Shown: positions 1 through 8,076 of the stretch, piece after piece | Layout of the letters: each line of letters begins with the position of its first letter | Position numbering within the stretch: position 1 is the stretch's first letter | NCBI RefSeq assembly: GCF_021390155.1 | Contig: NZ_CP089985.1 | Coordinates: forward strand, 4,909,001 to 4,973,000 | Source of the DNA: Pseudomonas sp. HN11 | GTDB lineage: Bacteria > Pseudomonadota > Gammaproteobacteria > Pseudomonadales > Pseudomonadaceae | Reading direction: 5' to 3' | DNA: 64,000 nt | Notes under the pieces: generated by a model | Database searches by the model: none | What the model was told of the DNA's origin: nothing | The model's input: the letters and a program-made list of their open reading frames with translations, nothing else | Translations under genes and position numbers: made by a program

Positions 1-1132
1 GCACCACGATGCCCGCGCCAGTAATGGTGGCCACCGTGGCCGAACCGGTCGCCACACGAATCACCGCCGCCACCAGCCACGCCAGCAGGATCGGGTTGAT
101 CTGTGCGTTCACCGCCATGTGGCCGATCACGTCACCCACGCCACTGGTCACCAGCATCTGCTTGAAACCGCCACCGGCGCCGATGATCAGGATGATCGCC
201 GCGGTCGGCGCCAGGCTGGCGTCGAGCAGCTTGAGGATCTGCTTGGAGTGGATACCCTGGCGATGACCAAAGGTGTACAGCGACAGCAGCAGCGCCAGCA
301 GCAGCGCGGTAATCGGGTGACCGATCATGTCCATCCAGTTGCGCACCACATTGCCTTCGGCGAACGCGATGTCGGCGAAGGTTTTCAGCAGCATCAGGAA
401 CACCGGCAACAACACGGTGACCAGTGTGATACCGAAGCTTGGCAGCGACTTGTTATCAGTCTCGCGGGCCAGTTGGTCGACCAGTTCCTGGGACGGGTTG
501 CCCGGAATGTATTTGGCGATGAACGTACCGAAGATCGGGCCGGCGATGATGGCGGTCGGCAGTGCGACGATCAGGCCGTAGAGGATGGTCTTGCCGATGT
601 CAGCGCCAAACACACCGATGGCCAGCAGCGGGCCCGGGTGCGGTGGCACCAGGCCGTGTACCGCCGATAGACCGGCGAGCAGCGGGATACCGATCTTGAT
701 CAGCGACACGCCGGTGCGGCGCGCGACGATAAACACCAGCGGGATCAGCAGCACAAAGCCGATCTCGAAGAACAGCGGGATGCCCACCAGGAACGCGGCG
801 AACATCATGGCCCACTGGACCTTCTCTTTGCCGAAGGCGCGGATCAAGGTCTGGGCGATCTGATCGGCACCACCGGATTCGGCCATCATCTTGCCGAGCA
901 TCGTGCCCAGCGCGAGGATGATGCCGACAAAGCCGAGCACCCCGCCAAAACCGTCCTGGAACGCCTTGATGATCTTGTCCACGGGCATGCCCGAGGTCAG
1001 GCCGAGGAAGCCGGCCGCGATGATCAGGGCGATGAACGGGTGCACCTTGAACTTGGTGATCAGAACGATCAACCCGATGATAGTGACCACTGCATCAAGC
1101 AGCAGGTAGGACTCGTGGGACATGCCAAACAT
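1..1132 (-). CDS. gntP: Gluconate permease, GntP family (3' end outside window)
   Basis: Inner-membrane proton-coupled gluconate importer. The reading frame starts MFGMSHESYLLLDAVV and stays open to the window edge, so 377 of an expected roughly 450 residues are present and the C-terminus is missing. The visible part is almost entirely hydrophobic helices and contains the GntP-type stretch GLVPPHPGPLLAIG after about 165 residues. The ATG at 1132 is preceded by AGGAGAG at good distance; an internal ATG three codons on is the only alternative. It lies downstream of gntK on the same strand with a GntR-type operator in the gap, so the two probably form a gluconate uptake and phosphorylation unit. 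The family call is firm from the sequence; gluconate as substrate is inferred from gntK and gntR alongside. Confidence 0.9.
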   Translation of the reverse strand, partial: MFGMSHESYLLLDAVVTIIGLIVLITKFKVHPFIALIIAAGFLGLTSGMPVDKIIKAFQDGFGGVLGFVGIILALGTMLGKMMAESGGADQIAQTLIRAFGKEKVQWAMMFAAFLVGIPLFFEIGFVLLIPLVFIVARRTGVSLIKIGIPLLAGLSAVHGLVPPHPGPLLAIGVFGADIGKTILYGLIVALPTAIIAGPIFGTFIAKYIPGNPSQELVDQLARETDNKSLPSFGITLVTVLLPVFLMLLKTFADIAFAEGNVVRNWMDMIGHPITALLLALLLSLYTFGHRQGIHSKQILKLLDASLAPTAAIILIIGAGGGFKQMLVTSGVGDVIGHMAVNAQINPILLAWLVAAVIRVATGSATVATITGAGIVV

Positions 1133-1189
1133 GGGGGATCTCTCCTGTTTGTTGTTGTTATTAAAGCGGGTGTTGAATTTCCTGCCGGG

Positions 1190-1201
1190 GATAGCGCTAT
1201 C
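1190..1201. promoter_or_regulatory. GntR operator, copy A
   Basis: Perfect 12-base palindrome GATAGCGCTATC between gntK and gntP, 58 bases upstream of the gntP start. It matches two further copies upstream of gntK and gntR, which suggests a separate GntR-controlled promoter for gntP. Confidence 0.7.
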
Positions 1202-1216
1202 TTTTCCGGCAAAAAA

Positions 1217-1750
1217 TCAATGGGTTGGTTCAAAGCCGTGTTGCAGCCACCAGGCGTTGGTCTGCTCTGCCAGTTCCTCGACGCTGTCTTCACTGGCGTT
1301 GAGGGCCAGGGTCAGCGGCTCGCCTTTGGGCGATTCAAGGGTGGCGAACTGGCTGTCGATCAGGCTGGCTGGCATGAAATGGCCGGGGCGATGGGACACG
1401 CGGTCGGCGGCCACGGCGCGGGTCAGCTCCAAAAAGACAAAACCCAGGCCCGGTGCGGCTTCGCGCAGATGATCGCGGTATTTCTTTTTCAGGGCGGAAC
1501 AGGTGAGCACGGGATGCTCGCCCGCTTTGAGCGAACGGCGCAGTTCATCGCACAGGATGTCGAGCCAGCCGGCGCGGTCGTCGTCGTTGAGGGGGTGGCC
1601 GGCGCTCATCTTTTCGATATTGGCGGCGGGGTGAAAGCTGTCGCCTTCAATGGCGGTGGCACCGTTCAGGCGGCACAGGGCCTCGCTGACGCTGGACTTG
1701 CCGCAGCCGGAAACACCCATAATGACCAGGGCGGTAACAGGTTGACTCAT
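1217..1750 (-). CDS. gntK: Gluconokinase
   Basis: Phosphorylates gluconate with ATP to 6-phosphogluconate, the entry point to the Entner-Doudoroff pathway whose eda gene is 23 kb away in this window. The 177-residue protein has a P-loop GVSGCGKS at residues 12-19, then the gluconokinase stretches GDSFHPAANIEKM and LTCSALKKKYRD, and the length is normal for the family. The start MSQPVTALV was chosen because GAGGTG precedes it at good spacing and because upstream codons would add a non-family extension. It is followed by gntP on the same strand. A GntR-type operator lies 18 bases upstream of the start, so repression relieved by gluconate or 6-phosphogluconate is likely. Confidence 0.95.
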   Translation of the reverse strand: MSQPVTALVIMGVSGCGKSSVSEALCRLNGATAIEGDSFHPAANIEKMSAGHPLNDDDRAGWLDILCDELRRSLKAGEHPVLTCSALKKKYRDHLREAAPGLGFVFLELTRAVAADRVSHRPGHFMPASLIDSQFATLESPKGEPLTLALNASEDSVEELAEQTNAWWLQHGFEPTH

Positions 1751-1768
1751 GAAACACCTCAGGACGCA

Positions 1769-1780
1769 GATAGCGCTACC
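1769..1780. promoter_or_regulatory. GntR operator, copy B
   Basis: GATAGCGCTACC, an 11-of-12 match to the perfect palindrome at 1190, placed directly upstream of gntK in the promoter region. Confidence 0.65.
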
Positions 1781-1918
1781 TTTGCACGCTGTAAGGCTAG
1801 TGCAAAAACAGGCTTTCCCGCGCCGTCTTGTCATTTTTATGGAGTGACGCGTGCATCCGCTCCAATCATTTGAACCGGATCAGGCAACCCAAAGTTCAAG
1901 CATTTGCAGCCATTTGGA

Positions 1919-1930
1919 GACAGCGCTACC
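1919..1930. promoter_or_regulatory. GntR operator, copy C
   Basis: GACAGCGCTACC, with the AGCGCTA core shared with copies A and B, 34 bases before the gntR start. Its position suggests autoregulation of gntR. Confidence 0.6.
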
Positions 1931-1964
1931 TTAGTGCCTCGATTTTTGTTTGGCAAGCCGCCTG

Positions 1965-2993
1965 ATGACCTCCAAGAACGATAAAAAATTGCGTACCACG
2001 GGTCGCCCGACCCTTAACGAAGTCGCCCGCCTCGCCGGCGTCAGCCCGATTACCGCCTCCCGTGCCCTGCGTGGCATCAGCACCGTGGCCACCGAACTGG
2101 TGGAAAAAGTGCAGCAAGCCGCTGCCGAACTCAACTACGTGGTCAACCCCGCCGCCCGCGCGCTGGCCTCGGCCCAGAGCCATTCGGTGGTGGTGTTGGT
2201 GCCATCGCTGTCCAACCTGCTGTTTATCGAAACCCTCGAAGCCATCCACCAGGTGCTGCGGCCCAAGGGCTTTGAAGTGCTGATCGGCAACTCCCACTAT
2301 TCGCGCGATGAAGAAGAAAACCTGCTGCGCAACTACATGGCCTACCAGCCACGGGGTTTGTTACTGACCGGGTTTGATCGCACGGAAAGTGCCCGACGGA
2401 TGGTCGAGGCCAGCAATGTGCCCTGCGTCTATATGATGGACCTGGACCCGAACGCCGGGGTGAACTGCGTGGGTTTCTCGCAATTGAGCGCGGGCGAAAC
2501 GGCGGCGGCGCATCTGTTGTCCCGTGGGTACAAACGCCTGGCCTATATCGGCGCGCAGTTGGACCAACGCACATTGCTGCGCGGCGAAGGTTTCCGTCGG
2601 GCACTGCAACAGGCCGGCCTGTACGACCCGGCGCTGGAACTGCTGACACCGCGCCCCTCTTCCGTAGGATTGGGTGGCGAGTTGTTCTTACAATTGCTGG
2701 CCGCCCACCCTGACGTGGATGCGATCTTCTTCGGCAACGACGACCTGGCCCAGGGCGCCTTGCTGGAAGCCCTGCGCCACGGCATCAAAGTGCCGGAGCG
2801 CGTGGCCGTGCTGGGTTTCAACGACCTGCCCGCCTCATCCTTCATGGTGCCGCGCCTGAGCAGCATCAGCACCCCGCGTGAAGCGATTGGGCGGCGTGCG
2901 GCGGAGCACTTGTTGACGATCATGGCAGGTAACAAGATCGCCAAGCCGGTGGTGGATATGGGGTTTGAGTTGCAGGTACGGGAGAGTACGTAA
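1965..2993 (+). CDS. gntR: LacI-family transcriptional regulator of gluconate genes
   Basis: DNA-binding repressor of gluconate uptake genes. Residues about 17-42 form a classical LacI helix-turn-helix (TLNEVARLAGVSPITASRAL), followed by the hinge and a periplasmic-binding-like effector domain to the end (342 residues, usual for LacI proteins). It is divergent from gntK, with one copy of the AGCGCTA operator before each gene. The ATG at 1965 gives MTSKNDKKLR; a TTG at 1950 would add five residues, and neither has a strong ribosome site. The assignment as GntR rather than another LacI member rests on the neighbours and the shared operators. Confidence 0.9.
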   Translation: MTSKNDKKLRTTGRPTLNEVARLAGVSPITASRALRGISTVATELVEKVQQAAAELNYVVNPAARALASAQSHSVVVLVPSLSNLLFIETLEAIHQVLRPKGFEVLIGNSHYSRDEEENLLRNYMAYQPRGLLLTGFDRTESARRMVEASNVPCVYMMDLDPNAGVNCVGFSQLSAGETAAAHLLSRGYKRLAYIGAQLDQRTLLRGEGFRRALQQAGLYDPALELLTPRPSSVGLGGELFLQLLAAHPDVDAIFFGNDDLAQGALLEALRHGIKVPERVAVLGFNDLPASSFMVPRLSSISTPREAIGRRAAEHLLTIMAGNKIAKPVVDMGFELQVREST

Positions 2994-3045
2994 GGGGTTT
3001 GCTGCCTGCATTCTGAGCCAACAGGGCAGATTCTCCTTTCCACAC

Positions 3046-3061
3046 CTGTCAACTTTGACAG
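3046..3061. promoter_or_regulatory. Palindromic promoter element, copy 1
   Basis: CTGTCAACTTTGACAG (7-base arms) followed by TAG, in an ACC...TAG context. It ends 84 bases before the ATG of the small gene at 3146. A near copy stands at almost exactly the same distance from the related gene at 6656. The binding protein is unknown. Confidence 0.6.
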
Positions 3062-3145
3062 TAGTCACCCGCGCATCAGGGCCTTATAAGTGAAGCGTCG
3101 ACGAGATCGTCCTGACGCTTGAAACTCACCGAAAAGGACCTTGCC

Positions 3146-3571
3146 ATGCCCTCTCAAACATCCACTCCATCACTACTCGCCAAAGGAGTTGTCGGCTGTA
3201 ATGTATCCGTCACCCCCTTGCCATTCACTTCTGATGAAGTGAATTTGCTAGATACGGGTAAGCGATACCAGATTTTCGCAACCACCAAATCAAGGGACCG
3301 CGCAGTATTGTTTTACATAAAAAAAAATATCGTCCCTGGCACTTACTCTATCGGTGCCCCCGATAGCGACGAAGATGTGGGCGCCTACATTTTCCACGCC
3401 TACCCAGATAGTCAATATAACCACTATGCCAAGACCGGAACCTTCAACTTGAATAGTATTGATTTCGCCAACACCGAAATTGACGCGACATTTGAGTTCG
3501 ATACGGATGGCAGGCCAGGTGAGCCGACGATAAAAGTTACGAATGGGACCGTTACGCTCTCCGGCCCTTGA
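3146..3571 (+). CDS. Small orphan protein, related to the product at 6656
   Basis: I do not recognise this 141-residue protein. It has no signal peptide, no long hydrophobic segment and no cysteine pair; its composition suggests an all-beta soluble fold. The C-terminal half (YAKTGTFNLNSIDF, then FEFDTDG and TVTLSG) can be laid over the C-terminal half of the product at 6656 (YRAKSGTLDLSAFD, then VDGTEHSFEGSF), so the two appear to be distant paralogues. The ATG at 3146 follows AAAGGACC; an upstream TTG at 3119 lacks such a site. Lower GC than the flanking genes and runs such as AAAAAAAAA hint at acquired DNA. Same-strand neighbours are gntR upstream and a GST downstream, both separated by gaps. 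Confidence 0.75.
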   Translation: MPSQTSTPSLLAKGVVGCNVSVTPLPFTSDEVNLLDTGKRYQIFATTKSRDRAVLFYIKKNIVPGTYSIGAPDSDEDVGAYIFHAYPDSQYNHYAKTGTFNLNSIDFANTEIDATFEFDTDGRPGEPTIKVTNGTVTLSGP

Positions 3572-3711
3572 TATTAAAAAATGCGCGTTCTTAAAGTGGC
3601 AGGAACACTTTGTCCTCTAAAAGTGCTCTTGCCACCAGTGCCTGATAACGGTCTCGCGCCGCCTCGATGTCCCTGCTAAATTGAACCCCTTGCCACCGCC
3701 AGGGAAGCACC

Positions 3712-4344
3712 ATGGGACACTCACTGAAAATCTTGGGCCGCGCGTCCTCCATCAACGTGCGCAAAGTACTCTGGACCTGCCAGGAACTGGGCATCGATTA
3801 CCAGCGCGAAGACTGGGGTATCGGCTTCAAGCCCACCCAGTCCGCCGACTTCCTCGCCCTGAACCCCAACGCCCAGGTGCCGGTGCTGATCGACGACCAC
3901 GGCGTGCTGTGGGAGTCCAACACCATCTGCCGCTACCTCGTGAACCTCTACCAACGGCATGACCTGCTGCCCGCCGAACCCGCGCCGCGGGCCCGGGTCG
4001 AGCAATGGATTGACTGGCAAGCCATCGAACTCAACCGCGCCTGGGGCGATGCGTTCACTGCCTTGGTGCGTAATAACCCGGATGGGCTGGACGCCGCGCA
4101 GATCGCCGCTGCTGTGCAGGTCTGGAACGACAAGATGGGCATTCTGGAACAACAGCTCGTTCGCACAAACGCTTACGTGGCCGGTGATGAATTCACCCTC
4201 GCCGATATCCTGATCGGCCTCTCGGTGCACCGCTGGCAGATGACGCCTATGGAACGCCCGCCCTACCCGGCCATTGCCGCGTACTATCAGCGGCTGAGCC
4301 AGCACAAAGGCTTCCAGACTTTCGCCCTCGACGGCCATAACTAA
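3712..4344 (+). CDS. Glutathione S-transferase family protein
   Basis: Soluble GST-fold protein, 210 residues, normal length. The thioredoxin-like N-terminal domain begins LKILGRASSINVRKVLW and holds the glutathione-binding segment VPVLIDDHGVLWESNTICRY at about residues 57-76. The helical C-terminal domain contains FTLADILIG, the conserved N-capping region of GSTs. Substrate is unknown. It is followed after 14 bases by a uronate-dehydrogenase-like SDR and then by an MFS transporter, so a three-gene unit is likely. A short spacer with a weak GGGAAGC site precedes the ATG. Confidence 0.9.
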   Translation: MGHSLKILGRASSINVRKVLWTCQELGIDYQREDWGIGFKPTQSADFLALNPNAQVPVLIDDHGVLWESNTICRYLVNLYQRHDLLPAEPAPRARVEQWIDWQAIELNRAWGDAFTALVRNNPDGLDAAQIAAAVQVWNDKMGILEQQLVRTNAYVAGDEFTLADILIGLSVHRWQMTPMERPPYPAIAAYYQRLSQHKGFQTFALDGHN

Positions 4345-4358
4345 ACAAGGACTACCGC

Positions 4359-5096
4359 GTGAAAGGACTCAACGTACTGCTCACCGGCGCCTGCGGCAGA
4401 ATCGGCAGGACATTTTTCGAAGCCTCGAAAGACCGCTACCGCTTCACCCTCACCGACCGTCTCGCGCCGGATTTTGACTTGGGCGAACACCGCTTCGTAC
4501 ACGCCGACCTCAGCGACAAATCCAGCCTGGCGGCATTGCTCGACGGCATCGACGTGATCGTGCACCTGTCCGGCATCCCCCATGCCAGCGCGTCGTTCGA
4601 CGAACTGCTGCCCAACAACATCCTTGCCACCACCTACCTGTTCGAAGCCGCCGTGGCCGCCGGGGTAAAACGCCTGGTATTCGCCAGCAGCGCGCAAACC
4701 ATCGAAGGCTACCCGGTCGACCGCCAGATCACGCCCGGCATGCCGGTGATGCCCGCCAACCTGTATGGCGTGAGCAAATGCTACGGCGAAGCGCTCTGCG
4801 GTTTCTATGCGGCAAAAACCCCGTTGTCGACGATTGCCCTGCGCATCGGCGCCTTCGAATTCCCCGAAACCCACGCCCTCAACAACGCCCGCGACCTCAG
4901 CGCCTGGCTCAGCCCGCGGGATGCGGTGCAGTTGCTGCAACGTTCGGTGGAAGCCGAGGGCGTGAAACACTTGATCGCCCATGGCATTTCCAATAACCGT
5001 TTCAAGCGCCTGGACTTGAGCGAAACCATGCGGGTGCTGGGTTACCATCCCCAGGATGACGCGTTTCAAGCATTCGATATTCCGATCACTTATTGA
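4359..5096 (+). CDS. NAD-dependent SDR, uronate-dehydrogenase-like
   Basis: Extended short-chain dehydrogenase/epimerase of 245 residues. It shows the Rossmann motif TGACGRIG near residue 10, the serine region VFASSAQTIEGYP and the catalytic pair in LYGVSKCYGEAL (Tyr and Lys of YxxxK). The stretch SKCYGEAL...IALRIG resembles bacterial uronate dehydrogenases, which oxidise galacturonate or glucuronate to the aldarolactone, but that substrate is only an inference. Translation starts at GTG 4359 after ACAAGGAC. The 3' end lies just before the MFS gene, suggesting an operon with the upstream GST and downstream carrier. Confidence 0.8.
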   Translation: MKGLNVLLTGACGRIGRTFFEASKDRYRFTLTDRLAPDFDLGEHRFVHADLSDKSSLAALLDGIDVIVHLSGIPHASASFDELLPNNILATTYLFEAAVAAGVKRLVFASSAQTIEGYPVDRQITPGMPVMPANLYGVSKCYGEALCGFYAAKTPLSTIALRIGAFEFPETHALNNARDLSAWLSPRDAVQLLQRSVEAEGVKHLIAHGISNNRFKRLDLSETMRVLGYHPQDDAFQAFDIPITY

Positions 5097-5104
5097 GTTT
5101 CCCC

Positions 5105-6514
5105 ATGCCCGCACTCTCTGCCGCCGACGGCATCGACCCCATCCGCGCCGCCCATATCAGCGCACGCATCGACCGCCTGCCTGCCGTCGCCACCGTCTGG
5201 CGCCTGGTGGCGCTGCTGTCGATTGGCGGTTTTTTCGAGCTGTATGACCTGTTCCAGACCGCCTACATCAGCCCCGGTCTGATCAGCGATGGGATTTTCC
5301 ACACCGGCAGTGAAGGCGTGTTTGGTTTCTCCGACCAGGCCGCCTTCGCCTCGGCGACCTTCCTTGGTCTGTTCCTCGGCGCCAGCCTGCTCAGCCCCAT
5401 CGCCGACCGTTTCGGGCGGCGGGCGATCTTCACCTTTGCCTTGATCTGGTACACCGTCGCCACGGTGTTGATGGGCATTCAGACATCAGCGGTGGGCATC
5501 ATCTGCATGCGCTTTTTGGTGGGCATTGGACTGGGCATCGAACTGGTGACCATCGACGCATACCTCTCGGAACTGGTGCCCAAGCGCATGCGCAGTTCGG
5601 CGTTTGCCTTTGCGTTTTTCATCCAGTTCCTGTCAGTGCCGGCGGTGGCGTTGATGTCGTGGTGGCTGGTGCCACAGGCACCGTTCGGTGTGTCGGGCTG
5701 GCGTTGGGTGGTGTTGTCGAGCGCCGTGTTTGCGCTGTTTATCTGGCAATTGCGCAAGCGTTTGCCGGAGTCGCCGCGTTGGCTTGCACAAAAAGGGCGT
5801 TTCGAAGAGGCCGGCCTGATCATGGACAACCTCGAAGCGCGCTGCCAGAAAGATCATGGCAAACCCCTGGATGAGCCCGAACCCGAAGCTGTCAGCGTGC
5901 AAGGCAGCGGCCGCTTTGCCGATATCTGGCAGCCCCCTTACCGCCGCCGCGCCTTGATGCTGATCGTGTTCCATGTGTTCCAGGCCATCGGTTTCTTCGG
6001 CTTTGGCAACTGGCTACCGGCGTTGTTGTCGGGCCAGGGCGTCAGTGTGACCCACAGTTTGCTCTACGCCTTCATCATCACCCTCGCCTACCCACTGGGG
6101 CCGCTGCTGTTCGTGAAGGTGGCCAACCGTTTTGAAAACAAATGGCAGATCGTCGGCTCGGCGTTGGGCGCGATGATCTTCGGCAGCCTGTTTGCCCTGC
6201 AAACCACGGCGGTGGGGCTGGTGATCTGTGGGGTGATGATCACTTTCTGCAACGCCTGGTTGAGCTTCAGTTATCACTCGTACCAAAGTGAATTGTTCCC
6301 CACCAACATCCGGGCGCGGGCGGTGGGCTTCTGCTATTCGTTCAGCCGTTTGTCCACGGTGTTCAGCAGTTTGTTGATCGGCTTCATTCTCGAACACCTG
6401 GGCACACCAGGCGTGTTGGCGTTCATTGCCAGCAGCATGTTGATCGTGATGATCACCATCAGTTGGTTCGGGCCGCGTACGCGGAACCTGGCGTTGGAGA
6501 ACATCGCTCACTGA
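5105..6514 (+). CDS. MFS transporter, sugar/metabolite:H+ symporter type
   Basis: Inner-membrane secondary carrier of 469 residues with about 12 predicted transmembrane helices. The signature DRFGRRA lies between helices 2 and 3, and RLPESPRW, typical of the sugar-porter branch, precedes the central loop. The first helix region GGFFELYDLFQT has an acidic residue, as in aromatic-acid/metabolite symporters. ATG 5105 (MPALSAADG) is preferred over an in-frame TTG at 5093 that overlaps the previous stop. Placed 8 bases after the SDR gene, it probably imports the substrate of that enzyme; the substrate itself cannot be read from the sequence. Confidence 0.85.
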   Translation: MPALSAADGIDPIRAAHISARIDRLPAVATVWRLVALLSIGGFFELYDLFQTAYISPGLISDGIFHTGSEGVFGFSDQAAFASATFLGLFLGASLLSPIADRFGRRAIFTFALIWYTVATVLMGIQTSAVGIICMRFLVGIGLGIELVTIDAYLSELVPKRMRSSAFAFAFFIQFLSVPAVALMSWWLVPQAPFGVSGWRWVVLSSAVFALFIWQLRKRLPESPRWLAQKGRFEEAGLIMDNLEARCQKDHGKPLDEPEPEAVSVQGSGRFADIWQPPYRRRALMLIVFHVFQAIGFFGFGNWLPALLSGQGVSVTHSLLYAFIITLAYPLGPLLFVKVANRFENKWQIVGSALGAMIFGSLFALQTTAVGLVICGVMITFCNAWLSFSYHSYQSELFPTNIRARAVGFCYSFSRLSTVFSSLLIGFILEHLGTPGVLAFIASSMLIVMITISWFGPRTRNLALENIAH

Positions 6515-6556
6515 CTGGGGGAGACACCTCTGCCGTTCGTCTGCCCAACCAAATAC

Positions 6557-6572
6557 CTGTCAGCTATGACAG
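6557..6572. promoter_or_regulatory. Palindromic promoter element, copy 2
   Basis: CTGTCAGCTATGACAG followed by TAG, matching the element at 3046 at 14 of 16 positions and with the same ACC before and TAG after. It ends 83 bases before the ATG at 6656, one base different from the spacing of copy 1. Confidence 0.6.
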
Positions 6573-6655
6573 TAGACCCCGCCTGTTACCAACGTTTTAC
6601 TGCTTGATAGGCGAACCATAGGGAACGCTGCCACGTGAAGGGAAGGAGCAGGACA

Positions 6656-7078
6656 ATGGAACAGAACAACGAAGAACGGGCGTCAGCAGGCTGGCTGAAA
6701 TCCACTGGCTTTGAAGGCGCCATAGATACCACCGCCGTCGACTATCGTCAGTCACCTACAGGCAATAGAGGCATCACCCTGTTTGGTATCCAAGCAGTCA
6801 CCGGTGGCAATTTCATCGGTATTCAAATCAATTTCCCCAGAAATGTGAGTCTGGGCCCCACCCCAGTGCCACAGCCTTGGCCCGATGAGGTGGAAGTGGC
6901 CTACTTTCGACAGACAAGTAGTGGTCAGCGTACAAGCTATCGAGCCAAAAGCGGCACGCTCGACCTGTCAGCGTTTGACGAACAACAGGGTTCTGCGTCG
7001 GGGACATACAGTGTCCAGGCTGATGTGGATGGCACAGAACATTCGTTTGAAGGGTCGTTTGACATTTTCACTGTTTGA
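6656..7078 (+). CDS. Small orphan protein, related to the product at 3146
   Basis: Unrecognised 140-residue soluble protein without signal peptide or membrane segment. The mid region GNRGITLFGIQAVTGGNFIGIQI and the C-terminal SGTLDLSAFD...GTEHSFEGSFDIF look like a beta-sandwich. It appears to be a distant paralogue of the product at 3146 and is driven by the same palindromic element at the same distance. ATG 6656 was chosen because GGAAGGAGC precedes it; the in-frame GTG at 6635 has no such site. It is free-standing between an MFS gene and another hypothetical gene. Confidence 0.75.
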   Translation: MEQNNEERASAGWLKSTGFEGAIDTTAVDYRQSPTGNRGITLFGIQAVTGGNFIGIQINFPRNVSLGPTPVPQPWPDEVEVAYFRQTSSGQRTSYRAKSGTLDLSAFDEQQGSASGTYSVQADVDGTEHSFEGSFDIFTV

Positions 7079-7220
7079 CAGATGCCCCCGGCAAAGGATG
7101 GCCTTGCGGGGCCATTCATTGCCGCTCTCATTTTCCGTTCCCCCCGTTTTCAAGGGGTTTGCTCCTCGGCACGCTATTTGCTCCACCTGTGGCACCGAAC
7201 ATTTCCCCAGGTGACCGATC

Positions 7221-7742
7221 ATGCTGGTTAACAACAACACCCAAGCCGTGTCGACCGTTCAACAACTCAAACGGCCCGACATGGACCCCGCCAACGCCGC
7301 TGCCAGCGCGCTGTACAGCGGTGCCCTGCAAGCCGCGCAACAGAGCGTGACCGTGCCGGCCGCGCAGAAGGAACTGGACAAGGCCAACGACCGTATCGAC
7401 GAGGCCTTCGCCAAGACCCGCGTGCAGTTGCAGACCACCACTGAAGCCGTCACTGCCTCCACCGCGACGCCCGAAGTGCCCAAGACCGGTTCGACCGCCA
7501 GCACCGCGCGCTCCGAGTTCACTGACTACATGAACAAATCCCCGGCCGAGCGTATCCGTGAGCAGTTGCTCAAGGAACAGGGTTTGACCGAGGCGGACGT
7601 GCAGAACATGTCCCAGGAAAAGCAAGACGCGATTTCCAAGCAAGTGGCAGAGCGTTTGAAGCAGCAGCAAGAGCAGCAGGTAGCGGCGAAGACGGCTGAG
7701 CCGCAGGCGCAGACCGTGAAAGAAACCCTGGCTGCGATCTAA
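7221..7742 (+). CDS. Conserved hypothetical protein with charged helical C-terminus
   Basis: 173-residue protein of unknown function. The first 60 residues are Ala/Gln rich (AAASALYSGALQAAQQ), a Thr/Ser/Ala-rich linker follows at about residues 75-95, and the last 70 residues are strongly helical and charged (SPAERIREQLLKEQGLTEADV, then EKQDAISKQVAERLKQQQEQQ). No signal peptide or membrane segment is seen. The start MLVNNNTQ follows CAGGTGACC. The SPAERIRE...GLTEADV pattern occurs in small Pseudomonas proteins of unknown role. A REP-type hairpin follows the stop. Confidence 0.75.
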   Translation: MLVNNNTQAVSTVQQLKRPDMDPANAAASALYSGALQAAQQSVTVPAAQKELDKANDRIDEAFAKTRVQLQTTTEAVTASTATPEVPKTGSTASTARSEFTDYMNKSPAERIREQLLKEQGLTEADVQNMSQEKQDAISKQVAERLKQQQEQQVAAKTAEPQAQTVKETLAAI

Positions 7743-7760
7743 TCTTGTTCGACCTGTAGT

Positions 7761-7779
7761 GAGCGGGCTTGTCCCGCTC
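7761..7779. repeat. Single REP-type hairpin
   Basis: GAGCGGG-CTTGT-CCCGCTC, a short palindrome of the GCGGGCTTG family seen elsewhere in the window, located just after the hypothetical gene; it may also end transcription. Confidence 0.6.
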
Positions 7780-7783
7780 AGTG

Positions 7784-8046
7784 TTACTGAAGTTGTAGGG
7801 TCGAATTGAACTGCCCGATCGCATCTACCACATGCCGTGACCCTTCCTGAATCTCCAGGATCACCTGCCCCGCTTCGTTCGCCAATTCCACTCCCAAGCC
7901 CGTGCGGCTCAAGCTCGACTGCATACTCGACACCGCACTCAGCGACAGGTCGTGGTTCTTGCGCACCACATCGACGATTTCCACCGTCGCCTGGCTGGTC
8001 CGCGCCGCCAGGCTGCGTACTTCGTCGGCCACCACTGCAAAACCGC
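7784..8046 (-). pseudogene. Methyl-accepting chemotaxis protein remnant
   Basis: About 87 codons reading GFAVVADEVRSLAARTSQAT onward to a TAA stop. This is the second half of the highly conserved MCP signalling hairpin tip plus the C-terminal helix, the piece that would contact CheA/CheW. The homology begins abruptly at the Gly-Phe of GFAVVADEV; upstream the frame reads unrelated sequence for 10 codons with no sensor domain, membrane helix or HAMP. There is no plausible start or ribosome site. It therefore looks like the 3' stub of a deleted chemoreceptor gene stranded beside the LysR gene, whose stop is only 30 bases away. Confidence 0.8.
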
Positions 8047-8076
8047 ATAGACAGGGCTTGGCGCTATGCAAGGCCA

